Positions 43,712-55,198 of a stretch of 64,000 nucleotides of DNA are shown here, in pieces; position 1 is the stretch's first letter; every line of letters begins with the position of its first letter. The stretch is from NCBI RefSeq assembly GCF_949628265.1, contig NC_088789.1:2170001-2234000 (forward strand). The letters are read 5' to 3'. Below the pieces are notes generated by a model, which did no database searches, had not been told where the DNA came from, and saw nothing but the letters and a program-made list of their open reading frames with translations. Source of the stretch: Cloeon dipterum (lineage: Eukaryota > Arthropoda > Insecta > Ephemeroptera > Baetidae). The position numbers and the translations under genes were made by a program.

Positions 43712-44352
43712 TATGGATCGCTGAGACTGTGAATTTTAATAAATATATATTACAATGCAGAATTGCGTTAATGTTTGTATAAAATGTGTAGCTGTCTTTT
43801 ATGAGGCGGTTGAAATTAAAAGAAAAAAATTAATAACACTTAAGCATCGTTTTACTGACTGAAAACTCAAAATTCAATCAAATAACAACCAGATATTTTA
43901 TGCTGTAACACATGGGTGTTCCGTAACCTGTCACAATTATCACTCCAAAAATATATTTTGGCACATTAACAGGAATTTATATCATAATTTATCTTCATTT
44001 TAATCTTCAGTTCCAGTTAAGGGTATAAACGCCTGCAAATTTCATTATTAGGCTTCCCGCTCCACATTCTCGTTGTGCCGGTTGCATAGCTTTTAAATTC
44101 TATAAACCAGGACACAATTTTCCTTAACAAATGTATATTATGTGTATACATCATTTCAGTTAATAAAATTTCAAATTCGATTAGAAAAGGAACATCTGAC
44201 TGTCTCAATTATTGTGACGGAAAAATCTAGTAATTTCTCTGGAAACGCAACGACTTTCCTCGCGTGGATTTTGAGAAAATAGCCCGAGGGGATGGGTAGC
44301 AAGCGCGGACCGAGACTAACGCAGCGCTCCGGCGATTCTTTTCTGTTCGCAG
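43712..44352 (+). other. Gap before ZE26
   Basis: AT-rich sequence without coding content or a repeat that I recognise. It ends TTTTCTGTTCGCAG before ZE26. Confidence 0.55.
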
Positions 44353-44935
44353 CAGCAAGAAGGAGCGTCCGAAGCGCGACCCGCGGCGCCTGTGCTGCGA
44401 GATGTGCGGCAAGGTGTGCCGCGACACGTACAAACTGCGTTCGCACTGGGTGCGCCACTTCCCGGAGCTGTGCAGCTTCTCGTGCGACATCTGCGGCTCG
44501 CGCTTCTTCGAGAAGCAGAACCTGCGCGAACACATGATCCGTCGGCACCACTTCGGCCTGGCGCCGCTCTACTGCCAGCACTGCGCCCGCCAGTTCTTCT
44601 GCCCGCGCCTGCTCGACCGGCACGTCAACCGAATCCACTTGGGCATGGCGGCGCCGGCGCCGCACTTGTGCGCCGTCTGCGGGCGCCGCTTCCAGCACCG
44701 CTTCCACCGCGACCGCCACATGCACACGCACACCGGTGAGAAGCCGTTCAAGTGCGACCTGTGCGACGTGCGCTTCGCCGACCCGTCCACCGTGCGCAGG
44801 CACAAGATGGGCGTGCACAAGTGGCTGCCCCACCGCTGCGACGTCTGCGACGTCGGCTTCTCGAACAAGAACGGCCTCAGCACGCACAAGCTCAGCGTCC
44901 ACATCACCAAGAGCAGCGACCCGGATGTCTGTTAA
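44353..44935 (+). CDS. ZE26: GC-rich six-finger terminal exon
   Basis: Begins SKKERPKRDPRRLCCEMCGK after the splice and codes 193 residues with six fingers (CEMC, CDIC, CQHC, CAVC, CDLC, CDVC). It is the only exon whose first base is C rather than G or A, so the junction codon would be AGC if the donor exon ends in AG. An alternative CAG three bases on would keep the frame. Third codon positions are strongly GC. AATAAA at 45272. Confidence 0.85.
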
Positions 44936-45338
44936 TTCCGTCTCACTTCGAGAATTATGCCAAAGTCTGACTTAAACAATTCCGAGGAGATAACAAAATT
45001 AATTTTATTAGATAGGCAGCAATAATATATATATTCCTAATTCAGTTTTATACGTTCAAATGAATGCATTTCTATTTTTCTGAATAATCCACAATGAGAA
45101 CAGAAGTTCCTTCAGAGACATTCTCAAGCCATTAATGTTGAATCAAGAGAATTTTGACTGAGTGTAAAGTAACGCACACAATTAAAGCCGGGCATCTTCC
45201 TACATTAGGATAAACCTGATTTTTCATACACAACCCATATTAAAAGTCAGATTATTTTATGCCACCTTAAAATAAAATAAGGTAAAGTCAATCAAAACGC
45301 ATTTCATCAGACTGATTGGAATGTGGTGTGCATTCCAG

Positions 45339-46481
45339 GTCGAGAAAGTGGCGCCGAGGGCAACCGCCGTACATGTGCCACGAGTGCGGCCGGACGTACA
45401 TGCAGGTTAGATCTTTCACCGACCACCTCCAGAGGCACAGACCACCGCAATTCCAGTGTGATTTTTGCGGCAGGAAATTTTGTCTCAAGGTAACAAGTAA
45501 TTTCAAATCCAGTCAAAATTAATCAAATGAGTTGGGGACATCAATGACTGCAATTTGTGAAGAATGTTGTTTTAAGGCTCTTCGACCTGATGAGAAATAA
45601 TTGTGACTTAGTTCTTTGGGTCAATAATTTTAAAAGGCTAAAACGTAGGGTTGTGAAATTTTTACGATCGACTATTTTTCTGAGCTTAAAATCATTGTGA
45701 GACCATCCAATGAGCGAGAAGTGCGTATGCGTGAGAGCTGGTTTGAGCCCTTGCAGAGAGATCACCCGTACGAATGACTTCTTTGTCAGATCCAGCCACC
45801 TCTGACGCATGCGCACTTCTCGCATTTATATTGATTTGGCGGGAAAAAAGTTCGCAAGTCGTGCTGGACTTTTTGATCGGAAAAATACCCTTTTTACCTA
45901 ATTCGACCCTCATGAAGAATCGATTGGTGTGCTCAGAAACTTTGTCAAAGACACATTTTACGTCAGTCTGATGACAAATAACAACTCAGATGTGAACTTC
46001 TCCGCTTGATTATAAAAATATCCCTTAGTCTAAATTTTGAATTTCCTAATTTCAGAGTTTCCTGACGAGTCATATCAAGCACTCGCACCTAGAAATCCGT
46101 TTCCAGTGCCACTTGTGTGGAAAGCAGCTGAGCACGCACGGCAACCTGTCGCGGCACCGTTCGCAGGTGCACCAGGCTCACGAGCGGCCCTACCCTTGTG
46201 TCATGTGCAATAAACGCTTTGACACGCCCGACTGCCTGGCGCGGCACACGCGCACCCACACCGGTGAGAAACCATACGCGTGTGACCTGTGCGACTGGAA
46301 GTTTGTGCAGGCAAGCCAACTAAGGACTCACAGGATCGGCAAGCACGGCATCCTGCCCTACCAGTGCAACTTCTGCAGCGCAGACTTCAGGACAAAACGA
46401 AACCTCAAACAACACTGTATTGATAAACACGGCACGCACCCACCATACGTGGAGGGCGCCGAGCCTGCTGTGAAAGTTTAA
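45339..46481 (+). CDS. ZE27: six-finger terminal unit made of two exons
   Basis: Exon one (45339-45489) follows GTGCATTCCAG, codes RKWRRGQPPYMCHECGRTYM and the knuckle of finger two (CDFCGRKFCLK), and ends AAG|GTAACA. Exon two (46056-46481) follows TTCCTAATTTCAG and continues SFLTSHIKHSH, completing finger two. Total 191 residues and six fingers. The intron is phase 0 and splits a finger, unique in this window, and it contains MITE fragments (45646-45955). CDLCDWKFVQASQLRTHRIG resembles ZE25. AATAAA at 46698. Confidence 0.82.
45646..45708 (-). repeat. Partial inverted copy of the TAGGGYTGTGAAA element
   Basis: Starts TAGGGTTGTGAAATTTTTAC and matches, in reverse complement, the ends at 46680 and 58380 (CACAGCCCTA, with TTTTTCTGAGCTT against AAGCTCAGGGAAAAAA). 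Only about 60 bp is preserved before another MITE begins. Confidence 0.55.
45715..45955. mobile_element. Palindromic MITE, copy 2 (left arm missing)
   Basis: Shares GAGAAGTGCG, CGCATGCGCACTTCTCGCAT, TTTGGCGGGAAAAAA and the outer arm CTCAGAAACTTTGTCAAAGA with the copy at 38665, but lacks that copy's outer left arm. Its central segment is in reverse orientation relative to the outer arm. It lies within the intron of ZE27. Confidence 0.75.
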
Positions 46482-47322
46482 GGATAGTAGAGATCAGGAT
46501 CTTGTCAGTGGACGTAGCTGATTTCTGCTAGCGAAGCAAAATCACGCATTTACTTCAGATTTTAAGTCAATTTAAACGATTTTAGGTATGGTTCAAGTGG
46601 CTTAAGATTGCATGATTCGTCCCGCAACGATTGGAAGCTCAGGGAAAAAATCGATTGTCTAAATTAATTTCACAGCCCTACTTACGCCCGTTCAAAAAAT
46701 AAAAAATATGGACTGCAAAATATATTTAAATTGATCTCCTCTGGTGGTTGCAATTTCTTTTCAACACACCGGTTTCATCTTCATTCATAATAATTTGATA
46801 TGCTCAAAATTAGGAAAAAATTGCAACTCTGTCCGCTTTGTCCTGATCTCTATCTATCTTCTTTAATAAAAGTGATAACTTTAATGACTGTTTCAATGAT
46901 CGACGAGATAATTTAATGACTCGTCATGAAAGTATTATTTGCAGTAAATCAAATTTTGTGAATTCTCTTTGCTCATATTCAACTTTACTCTATCCTTAAC
47001 ATGTTGTCTCTATCAAACTGTCGAAATATCTCTGAGTTTTTTGTTTAGTCTTGGAGATTGAATTGAATTTGAGTACTTAGGACTAAAGAACTGATTGTGA
47101 GAGGAAAACCACTGCCAAAAACTTTCCTCGGTCTACAATTCCACATGGAAGTCCAAATGTTATGTTATCTCAACCTCCATCCAACAAAAAAAAAAATCTT
47201 GCAATTACTCCTGCACACTGGATGGTAGAAAACAATAAATATTTTCATCAAATATTGAAGATTCTTAAAATGTCGGTATTTTCCTTAATTCAATCCCTTA
47301 CATTTATTTGAGAGCGTTAATA
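46482..47322 (+). other. Tail-to-tail interval between the zinc-finger locus and the transporter gene
   Basis: Holds the ZE27 3' region. 46529-46680 is a fragment of the TAGGGYTGTGAAA repeat (ends CACAGCCCTA; related to 58239-58380). The poly(A) signal (46698) and a second AATAAA (about 46864) lie beyond it. On the other strand AATAAA (complement at 47303-47308) serves the transporter gene. No coding frame is seen. Confidence 0.6.
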
Positions 47323-50273
47323 TCACATAATCAAACTTTGTCTTTGCACTTCCCACGACTGGTATTGGTGAAAAACTTTCCGCAAGATTGTCCACAACAG
47401 GGCTCCAGCGCCCATTGTTATTTGCAGATAAGAGAGGCCCAAAAACACGTTTTTGAAGTCTTCAACGCCGTCCACGTACACTGGAAGCAATATTTGTATA
47501 GATAAGTAAATTTACTAAGGGCCTTAAAAATAGACTCTGTGACTCACAGTTGGTCAACGCGACAAAGGGTATTATCAGAAGAGCAGTTAGCACGTCAACG
47601 GCGTTTTGCACTGAGTTTTTGATTGAAGCGCTGCCCCACAGCGAGCAGAGAATCGACGGCGTCATGTTTATCAGCGCGCCATGCGTCATTCCCACTAACA
47701 CGCTGCCTAACGTGAGGCGGTCGTGAGATCTTGAATCGGAGAGCACTGCGAAAATGTTATTCATGAATTTACTTGTTGTTTTTGAAGCCGCTAATAGATG
47801 GCGCCAGAGTATACTTTAGATTTTAAGACAATTTCCACTGCGATTTCAGATTCAATCCTGCCACTGAGCAATCTTCACTTAATATGTTTTCTTTTGAAGT
47901 GCTGAAAACAAAATTGGTTCAGCCAATCGCCGTATAATCGAGAAAACAGAATGCACAGCAGGATTGAGTCTTAAATCACAGCGCAAAGTTCATTAAAAAT
48001 CGAAAGAAACCACTGGCGCCATCTATTGGTGGATTCGATGAATTATAAGAAAAATGTATTTCTTACGCGCAAATCCTACACTTGAGAGGAGATAGATTGC
48101 TGAGAAAATGACGCCTTTTTGCCTTTTCGCGTAAGACATGAGGAAACAAGGCGTGCAGACGACCATACACGCCCAGCCAAACCCGGCGAGGGCCATGGAA
48201 AACGCTCCCTCTTGTCTGCGATAGGTCACCATTTGGTTCGCGACTGTCGGAAGCGCGGCCAGAAATCCAAGATGAGTTAGTTTCTGCGCCAGGTTTATTA
48301 GGACCGTGGGCAACAGTCGGGATTTGCAGATGTCCTTTAAACACTATAAATTGAATAAATTAAATAGTTGTAAAAATCTCAAAATACACGTACGTGCAAC
48401 ATCTTTGTCGAAAATTTGCGAAGTGCGTCTCCACAATTGCAACATTTTGTCCTTTGTTGATTAAACGTAAATGCTGCGGCTCTTTCCCCAGTCAACGATG
48501 AGGGCGTTAGAAGGGGTAGTGGTGAATCGCCCTCCACGGTAGAATCTTGTTGGTTGGACGAATAATGCTCGAGAGGCGGCATTGGCAGCCAACTGTCCCT
48601 GTTTGTTCGAATCTGTATACGACACAAGTTTAAAAATTTTATTTACGATTACTTCTTTGGCTATCTTTACACTTGACATTCGTCTTTTGGACAAGTCAAA
48701 GATGACATTCTCTCCTCTTTCCTCCTCGTCTTCATCCTCTTCGAGGATTTGAGGGAGAATTTCCACGCCCATGTGATTCCTTGGTCTTCCGTCATCCGAG
48801 ACGTCCGCCCCAGACTCTTCCCCGCCAAAGCCGTCAAAACTAAAATCATCCGTCACGAGTTCTCCAGCTTCGGCATTGTCCAGGGGGTCCGAGGCAGGGT
48901 TCTTCCAGCTCCTGAACGAGTCATTGTTTCTGTTTGGCCTTGGACTGGATGGCACGCGACTGTAAACGACAAGCTCCTCGTCATCGGCAACTTCAGGAGC
49001 TCTGTTAAAAAATTAATTTTTGAATCAAATTGGCTTGACTGTTTGAGAAAATATTGATTAATCCTTTCACAGTAAAAATGAAAAATTTGAATCAGATTTT
49101 TATTCAACCTCCCAAAATTTACAACTTACGGCGTTGATATTTGTATGGTGCCATTTTTCTTTTTGCAGAGGAGGAGAGCGCCGACGACGCCGTTGAGAGT
49201 AATGCTGGCCTGCACGAGGAGCGCTCCGAACGAACCGTATTTTGAGACTAGTACCATCATTATCAGAGGTGCGGCGAAGTGGCTCAGAGATTGAGAAACA
49301 CCGGCGAGGCACAGACTAACCGATGGGCGGAAATGCAAAGTCGCCTGCGCTTCGCTCTGAGTCATGGCCATACTGCACCCTAATCCTGCGATATACAAAA
49401 TTAAAAATTAAACGTATAATGCCAGCCAGCGATAAGCAAAATTAACCTCCTATCAGCCCAAAAGTTACGATTCTGAGTTCTGTGCTTCGCACGAGGCAAC
49501 TGGCGGCCAGGCCGATCGCCAGGACTAGAGTGCCGCAAGCTGCCAGTATTTTGCAGTACGACCCTTGCCTCCGCATACCGAGGAAGCGGAATATCGGCCC
49601 TGCTCACGAAATGGAATATTTAAAATTGTTTCACTGCTATAATAAAGGTGTATGTATGTACTCACGTGTCATGCACCACGTGAAAAGGAAAATTGTTGGC
49701 GGCCAGACGACCGAGAAAGGATTCCAATAATTTTCTTGAAACAACAAATGGTTCAGGTAGACGCCGTGTGAAACCAACACGCCCGAGACGAAAAACTGTT
49801 TGAAAGAAAACATAATGATAAAGATAAAGAATGGATTTTGGAATAAACACTTCCTGTTAAATGTAAATTAAAATAAAGACATGATAATTATATCAGACCG
49901 GTGTAAAACCAGTTTAATTTAGATAAGAAAATGAGTGTCAATACATAATAAATTCAAATATTTGCTACATGTCTCTCACAACTATGTTTGTCGTACACCA
50001 GTCAAAACAAGCAAAATAATAAGTACACACCTGTATGATAAAAAATCCGCTCAATATGGACCAAGGCGGGGTTTCTTTCGAAACGGGGCTGCTGTTGCGC
50101 TGGGCGTCCCGAAAGCACACACCGTCCCCGGTTGGTGATGTCACCGACGTTCTGTACCTTCCGCTGCTCCTCCGCAGATCTTGCAGGTGCCACTTTTGCA
50201 GCGGAGAGGCCCCCTCTGATCCGAATCGTTGCTGGTCCATTTCGAAAAAGGATCGCGCCACAGAAACAGTCAC
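47323..50273 (-). CDS. SLC16 (monocarboxylate transporter)-like MFS transporter, 9 exons
   Basis: I joined 50031-50273, 49666-49795, 49447-49599, 49130-49385, 48653-49001, 48394-48612, 48067-48343, 47548-47745 and 47323-47480. Phases match at all eight junctions and the total is 660 residues. Two hydrophobic halves (for example SILSGFFIIQFFVSGVLV; LLPTVLINLAQKL) flank a large polar loop of about 200 residues encoded by the fifth and sixth exons, with acidic and Ser-rich runs, as in the cytoplasmic loop of monocarboxylate transporters. Introns are short; one is only 40 nt. The substrate cannot be predicted; the family call rests on topology and general resemblance. The start at 50273 is the first in-frame ATG of the frame. 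Confidence 0.75.
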
Positions 50274-51861
50274 ATTATTGCGGAAGGCCGCGTGGAATGA
50301 AAACTATTCTCGGGTCGAGCCGCGGCCGATGGAACGAACGCCTAGAGACACGCACAAGCGAACCGTGAAAATGCACTAAACAGGGACGACGAGTGACTCT
50401 CCTGATAGCGACGGCTGCTTGCTCACAAGCTTATCAGCAAATAAACATATCATAACGCGCACGATATTCCCTTTTATGAGGAAGAATGCGCGGCAGCTTT
50501 TTACCTAGTTGAGTCGATTCTCGCGCTCATTGATTTTCAAATTTAATGACCTAATTATTTTTACATTCAAATCAAATTTTTTTTTCTAATTGATCACATT
50601 AAAGTGGATTGATAAAGGGCAACAATTAAAAATCATTTGAATTGTTGCAGTTCATCGATAAATAAATGTAATAATCAAAAAAGGAGCTTGCTATACAGGT
50701 AAAAATTCAACTTTTCTTTAAAATTTACAGCGTATGACCACATTTTCTTGTCAGATTTCGATTCCTCTCGTCGAGATCCGTACTAAAGCGGAGGAAACAT
50801 TTTCGGGAATAAACTCTTTGTTGTGAAATTCGAGTCAGGAGACAGTCCTCACCATTTGAAAAGCATATATGCTAATTTTGCATCCACTTTTTTTTCCAAA
50901 ATTGAAGCTGCAAAATTAATTACTGTTTGAAAAATTAGCAAATAAAGTACAGTCAAAAATATTAATGGATGAGGAGGATCGAAAAAAACAGATGAAATTG
51001 TGATCTATACCTGCAGATATTTCCAGCAAACCATGAGATCAATTAGACGAGAAACGGCACTATTCACCCTCCGAGACGACGATAATAGCAATCTGGTAGC
51101 AAGGAGAGGCAAACAATCACCCAACCGCGAGCTTTATGAATGACAGCAGTGGATTCACGAGAGAAACTTTCGCGGAAGAGGAATTTCCGGTGCGGCGGAG
51201 GTCAACTGGGCCTTACCTTTTTGATATCGGCGGTAAATGGATCGAAGAAAGCACTGCAAGTGAACAGTGTCATAGTGGGTGGCAAGCAACGGACATCCTG
51301 CGTCCTGCGTTAAAATTTTCACGTTTTGTTATATGAAATATTTTTTATTTTGCCTGCCTAAAAATTCACTTTGAAAGTACTGAATCAAAATTATTTATTT
51401 TTTGAAACCAAATCATATTTCTTAGAAATACAACAAGCAATCCTTTTTAATAAAATAAATAAGTAGGTTGATTTCTCACGAAATTTACTGCGTCAAATAC
51501 CATTTTAACTACATAAAAATCACCTCTCTCCCATTGTTAATTATCAAAATAGTAATTAATTTTGTTTCCAGCGTTCAACCATCATCTGCCTCCATTCTCA
51601 CATTCGGGAATTGATAAAAATAGTTTGTGCGATAGCAACTGATATGGATTTTAACTCCAACTACAAAAATAAACAAGAACTGAAGATTTGCCTTCTTCTT
51701 TGTCATAGGAAGTTAAGCTCTTTTGCTGCTTCTGGTAGGCCAAAAACGGTTTTTATTTAGACTGATAAAAAGCTGAGCTGTGTGATTATTCTTTTATTAA
51801 AAACTATAAAATGAAAACAATTAAGAATGAAATTTTTTTATTCACTTCAAAATATCTTGAT
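50274..51861. other. Intergenic region between transporter and glycosyltransferase
   Basis: Upstream flank of the transporter (promoter expected near 50300-50600 on the - strand) and 3' flank of the glycosyltransferase, with TTTATT (AATAAA on -) near 51793 and 51837. A 66-codon frame at 51136 is unsupported. No repeats recognised. Confidence 0.5.
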
Positions 51862-53750
51862 TTAGTTTTTCTTTTTCTTCTTGGATACTTCTGTTTTATT
51901 CTGTGGATTAGAGTTTCTGTCCTTCTTTGAACAACACAATTTCTTGATGATGCAGCAAGTAAGTATCAGAGGAATGGACGCGAACGCGATGAGGAACGCA
52001 TACACATCTAGCAGATGCAGTTGGTACCACTCGAGATCGACGGCTGCGGATCTCAAATGGGGTGCACCGTTGTGCCTCAGAACGTATTCGGTCCAGAAAA
52101 CAGCTCTTTCCAACGGCGTCTGCGGCTGATCGTGAACTCGAGTCTGCAACTCCTTAGCTTTTGCCAGGAACCTATTTTTATTCCAAAATATTATACAATA
52201 TTTTATTTCCGACTGTGAGATACTCACTTTGGCTCATTCAAAACCCTTTTAACGGTGCTGAGGATCGATTCTTTGGAAATGTTTGTGTATGAAAGCTGCA
52301 GCGCGTATCCCATATTCTCAGACCTGAGTACATTGAGCAGTTGATCTCCCATCATGGGGATTCCAACGAGTGGGATTCCATTGTACGACGCCTCCTGCGT
52401 GCTTAGCAAGCCACCGTGGGTAATGAAGAGCTTCAAATTAGGGTGAGCTTGAAATTCATACGATTTTATCATTTTTGTTGATGATTAACGCGAGTTCAGC
52501 CAACCTAAAATAGACTGCTGCGGCAGCCAGGCCCCGGTTTTCACATTGTCCGGCTTTCCTGGCAAAACCTCTGGCTCCCATTTCCAGATGACCCTTTGCG
52601 GCAACTCAGCAAATGCAGATGTGAATGCTTCGACAATTTCTGGAGGCATGTCTTTTGCTTTGAGAATAGAGCCCATTGAAAAGAAAATAGCGCCATCCTT
52701 GGCTCCATCCAAAAACTCCTGGAGATCCTACAATTCCGTATTATTTGGATTAAAAAGGGGGAAAATAATTTCGCTTATATTTACTTTTGGCAAGGGACTG
52801 GCATTTTTCTTAATCTGCATGCCTCCAGCTTCAATTATTGCGGGTATGAATGGACGAGGATAGTTAAGACTGAAATGGCCGTTGATAATTTGGAGGCTAG
52901 CGGATTTCTGCAATTCCGCTACTGTCGGCGTGTCCGGTCCGAAAATTTCTTTCGTCGCTGCGTCCACCGCAGGGAAATGGAAATAAAATCTTAAACATAC
53001 AAAAATAATAATGATTGTGCTTTGATTGCAATTGATTTTTGCACCTGATGAAATTGACGATGTGAGTGACGAGAGTGTTAATCAGTCGCTCGGCGAAGGT
53101 CATGTGGTCTGTAAATGGCAGAAAGAGATTTGGCACGTACGAAGTCGGCTCGGGGTTCCCGTTGCCCAGCTCGTAAAGCGAAGCCACTCCAGTCGGAGCG
53201 AGCAGAATCAAAGGCGCTTTATTCAGCCACGCGAACGGGTAGCCACACTCGTTCAGGAACATTGGCACGAGGACCAAGTCGAACTTTTCTTTCATCAAAT
53301 CTTTCACCTTGAACATTGCGGTGTGTTACCAATAAAATGAGATTTAAAATGTTCACTCACCTCAGTCATATTAATAATTTTTGTGCACAACATAAAAAAT
53401 TCTGCCGATTCGCGCCACTTTCCCAGCCTCTCCACGACGGATTCGGTGCTCGCCTGCACGGTGTTGAATTTGCTGAAAAGATCTCGTGCCACCTTGGCAT
53501 CGATCTGTTTGTAATTCTTTGACGGAGGATTCTTCATCGGATACGAAGTGACCACGGTGAGGTCGTGGCCCCTTTCGGCCAGTTCCGTGGTCAGAGCATT
53601 GTAGAAGTTATTGTGGCTCTGCGAGGAAAACCCAAAGAAGGCCAAAATCTTGACTCCTGGCACATTCGGAGGAGGCTTGGCGGCGGCGCACGAAAAGCAC
53701 AGCACCACCAGCGCTAGCAACACCAAGCTGCCGCTCGTTGACCTCGCCAT
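51862..53750 (-). CDS. UDP-glycosyltransferase (UGT), 6 exons, complete
   Basis: Joined from 53361-53750, 53045-53307, 52785-52989, 52505-52727, 52228-52447 and 51862-52171; all junction phases agree and give 536 residues, the usual UGT length. An N-terminal signal peptide (LVLLALVVLCFSCAAA) is followed by the acceptor-binding half. The C-terminal half has WLPQQSILG and the UGT signature (FITHGGLLSTQEASYNGIPL, MMGDQ), which binds UDP-sugar, with the HGG His. A single transmembrane helix (VYAFLIAFASIPLILTCCII) and a lysine-rich tail (KKKKKN) indicate ER membrane anchoring. It likely conjugates small lipophilic compounds or pigments; the substrate is unknown. Introns are 50-60 nt. Confidence 0.93.
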
Positions 53751-55198
53751 CTTTCAAGAACTAATGTGAAATACGATTCTCTATCGTATCATCGCCTCTA
53801 GATGTCTGATGAAAGAATTAGCTAGTGTTAAGCAAGTCATTCAGCCAAAGATAAGTATAGCCGCATGAGCGTTTTTAATGATAAGGATAATATTTGTTCA
53901 GTTTGTTAAACCGTTATGAGATGCTTAACTTTGAATCAAAATAGATTTTAATGAGCCTAATATATTAACATATCAATTTTACTGTGATGTTCAAGAAATT
54001 CACGGCAACTGGATGATAATACAAAAATACTACACGCAGTATTAGCTTCATTTTAATGCCTTATGAATTCCTGATTTGAGCTTTCAAACGTAAATTTTGT
54101 TCTAGATATAACCTACTTTTTGCTCAAGAATGATAATTTTCAATAATGAGAGTCACATTGTGTAAAGGATGAGGTTCATTTTATTTCAATAATATATATC
54201 GTAAATTTATGAAATTAACAAACATTATAATTATAATATAATTATCTCTTTAACCTCTCTTTTGTATCAACCGAATTCTCTGCGCACCCTCTTCGATAAA
54301 AACACATTTTACTCACTCGAAACTCATGCACAAATGTCTGCGTTTACGTCTCCTTATACATCGTTTACTTTTATGCTCTCTGTACACGACACAATAATCT
54401 CGTCAGTATGTAGTGTATGTAATTTTTATTTTTAATGTTTGGTTCGCAACAACTTTGGGCTTCGTGTTTACATCATTATTTCGCATCTCGAAATGACGTA
54501 CCAGCAGGAACAAACAGCTTCTCTGGTACAGAGCGCGTACGAGGGCAAATATTTTGAGAAGAAATTTGTCTATAATAGAGGGAGAGAGAGAGAGTGGTTC
54601 AAAGCTGAGAATGTACTTTATCGTCGTGAGAGTTGAAAAATTATCAATGGCGATTTTATCACGAACGAAATTGTGGAAACCCAGCGTGTCTGGATCAAGA
54701 GTCGTGTTTTGAGCAGCTATTTTTTGGGATTAAGAATGACGAGGAGGTTTTATTTGCAATTATGACTATTGTACGCGAAAATCAGAAAGTTCTGGCGTTG
54801 CATTCGTAAATAGAAAGTACACTTATTGCGCGCAAATAATCTCTCTGAACATCAATCAAACAGCCGTGTGTGTGTGTATAACAACAATTGCACCTAAAAT
54901 TATCAGTATGTAAACAGCATTTAAAACGCGCGCCTCGCACTGCAATATAATAAAAACAACGGTACAATAGTAAGCACGAGAGAGCGAGGAGAAACAGGGT
55001 CGACAGGCAATATTGAAGCTAATCATCGATCTCGTCTCTCAAAATCGGACCATTTTCATCTCGTAGGATTAATCATCAGCACCTGCTAGAGTAGAGAGTG
55101 TGGAGTGGAACAACGGCCAATATAGAGTCAATACAAGCGTCTTGGCAGGGGGTGGTCTCACGGGGGGCAAATGCAAAAGACGCAGCAGTCGGTTGGGT
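53751..55198. other. Interval upstream of the UGT gene and 3' of the MYND gene
   Basis: AT-rich. TTTATT at about 54182 and 54427 gives AATAAA on the - strand and may end the MYND-gene transcript, which would then have a 3' untranslated region of about 0.8-1 kb. The UGT promoter should lie just right of 53750. Two small frames (54439 +, 54782 -) look spurious. Confidence 0.5.

Noticed and set aside
20..46481. Each zinc-finger array as a separate intronless gene starting at its first ATG
   Set aside because: Several arrays have their first ATG inside the fingers (ZE2, ZE7, ZE8). Others start before an obvious acceptor in AT-rich sequence. Intervals as short as 71 bp leave no space for promoters.
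1..46700. BTB, ZAD, KRAB or SCAN domain exons among the zinc-finger exons
   Set aside because: I looked at each interval for such sequence and saw none. The constant 5' part must lie outside the window if it exists.
51136..51336. 66-codon + strand frame between the transporter and UGT genes
   Set aside because: No domain, no splice context, and isolated in an AT-rich intergenic region.
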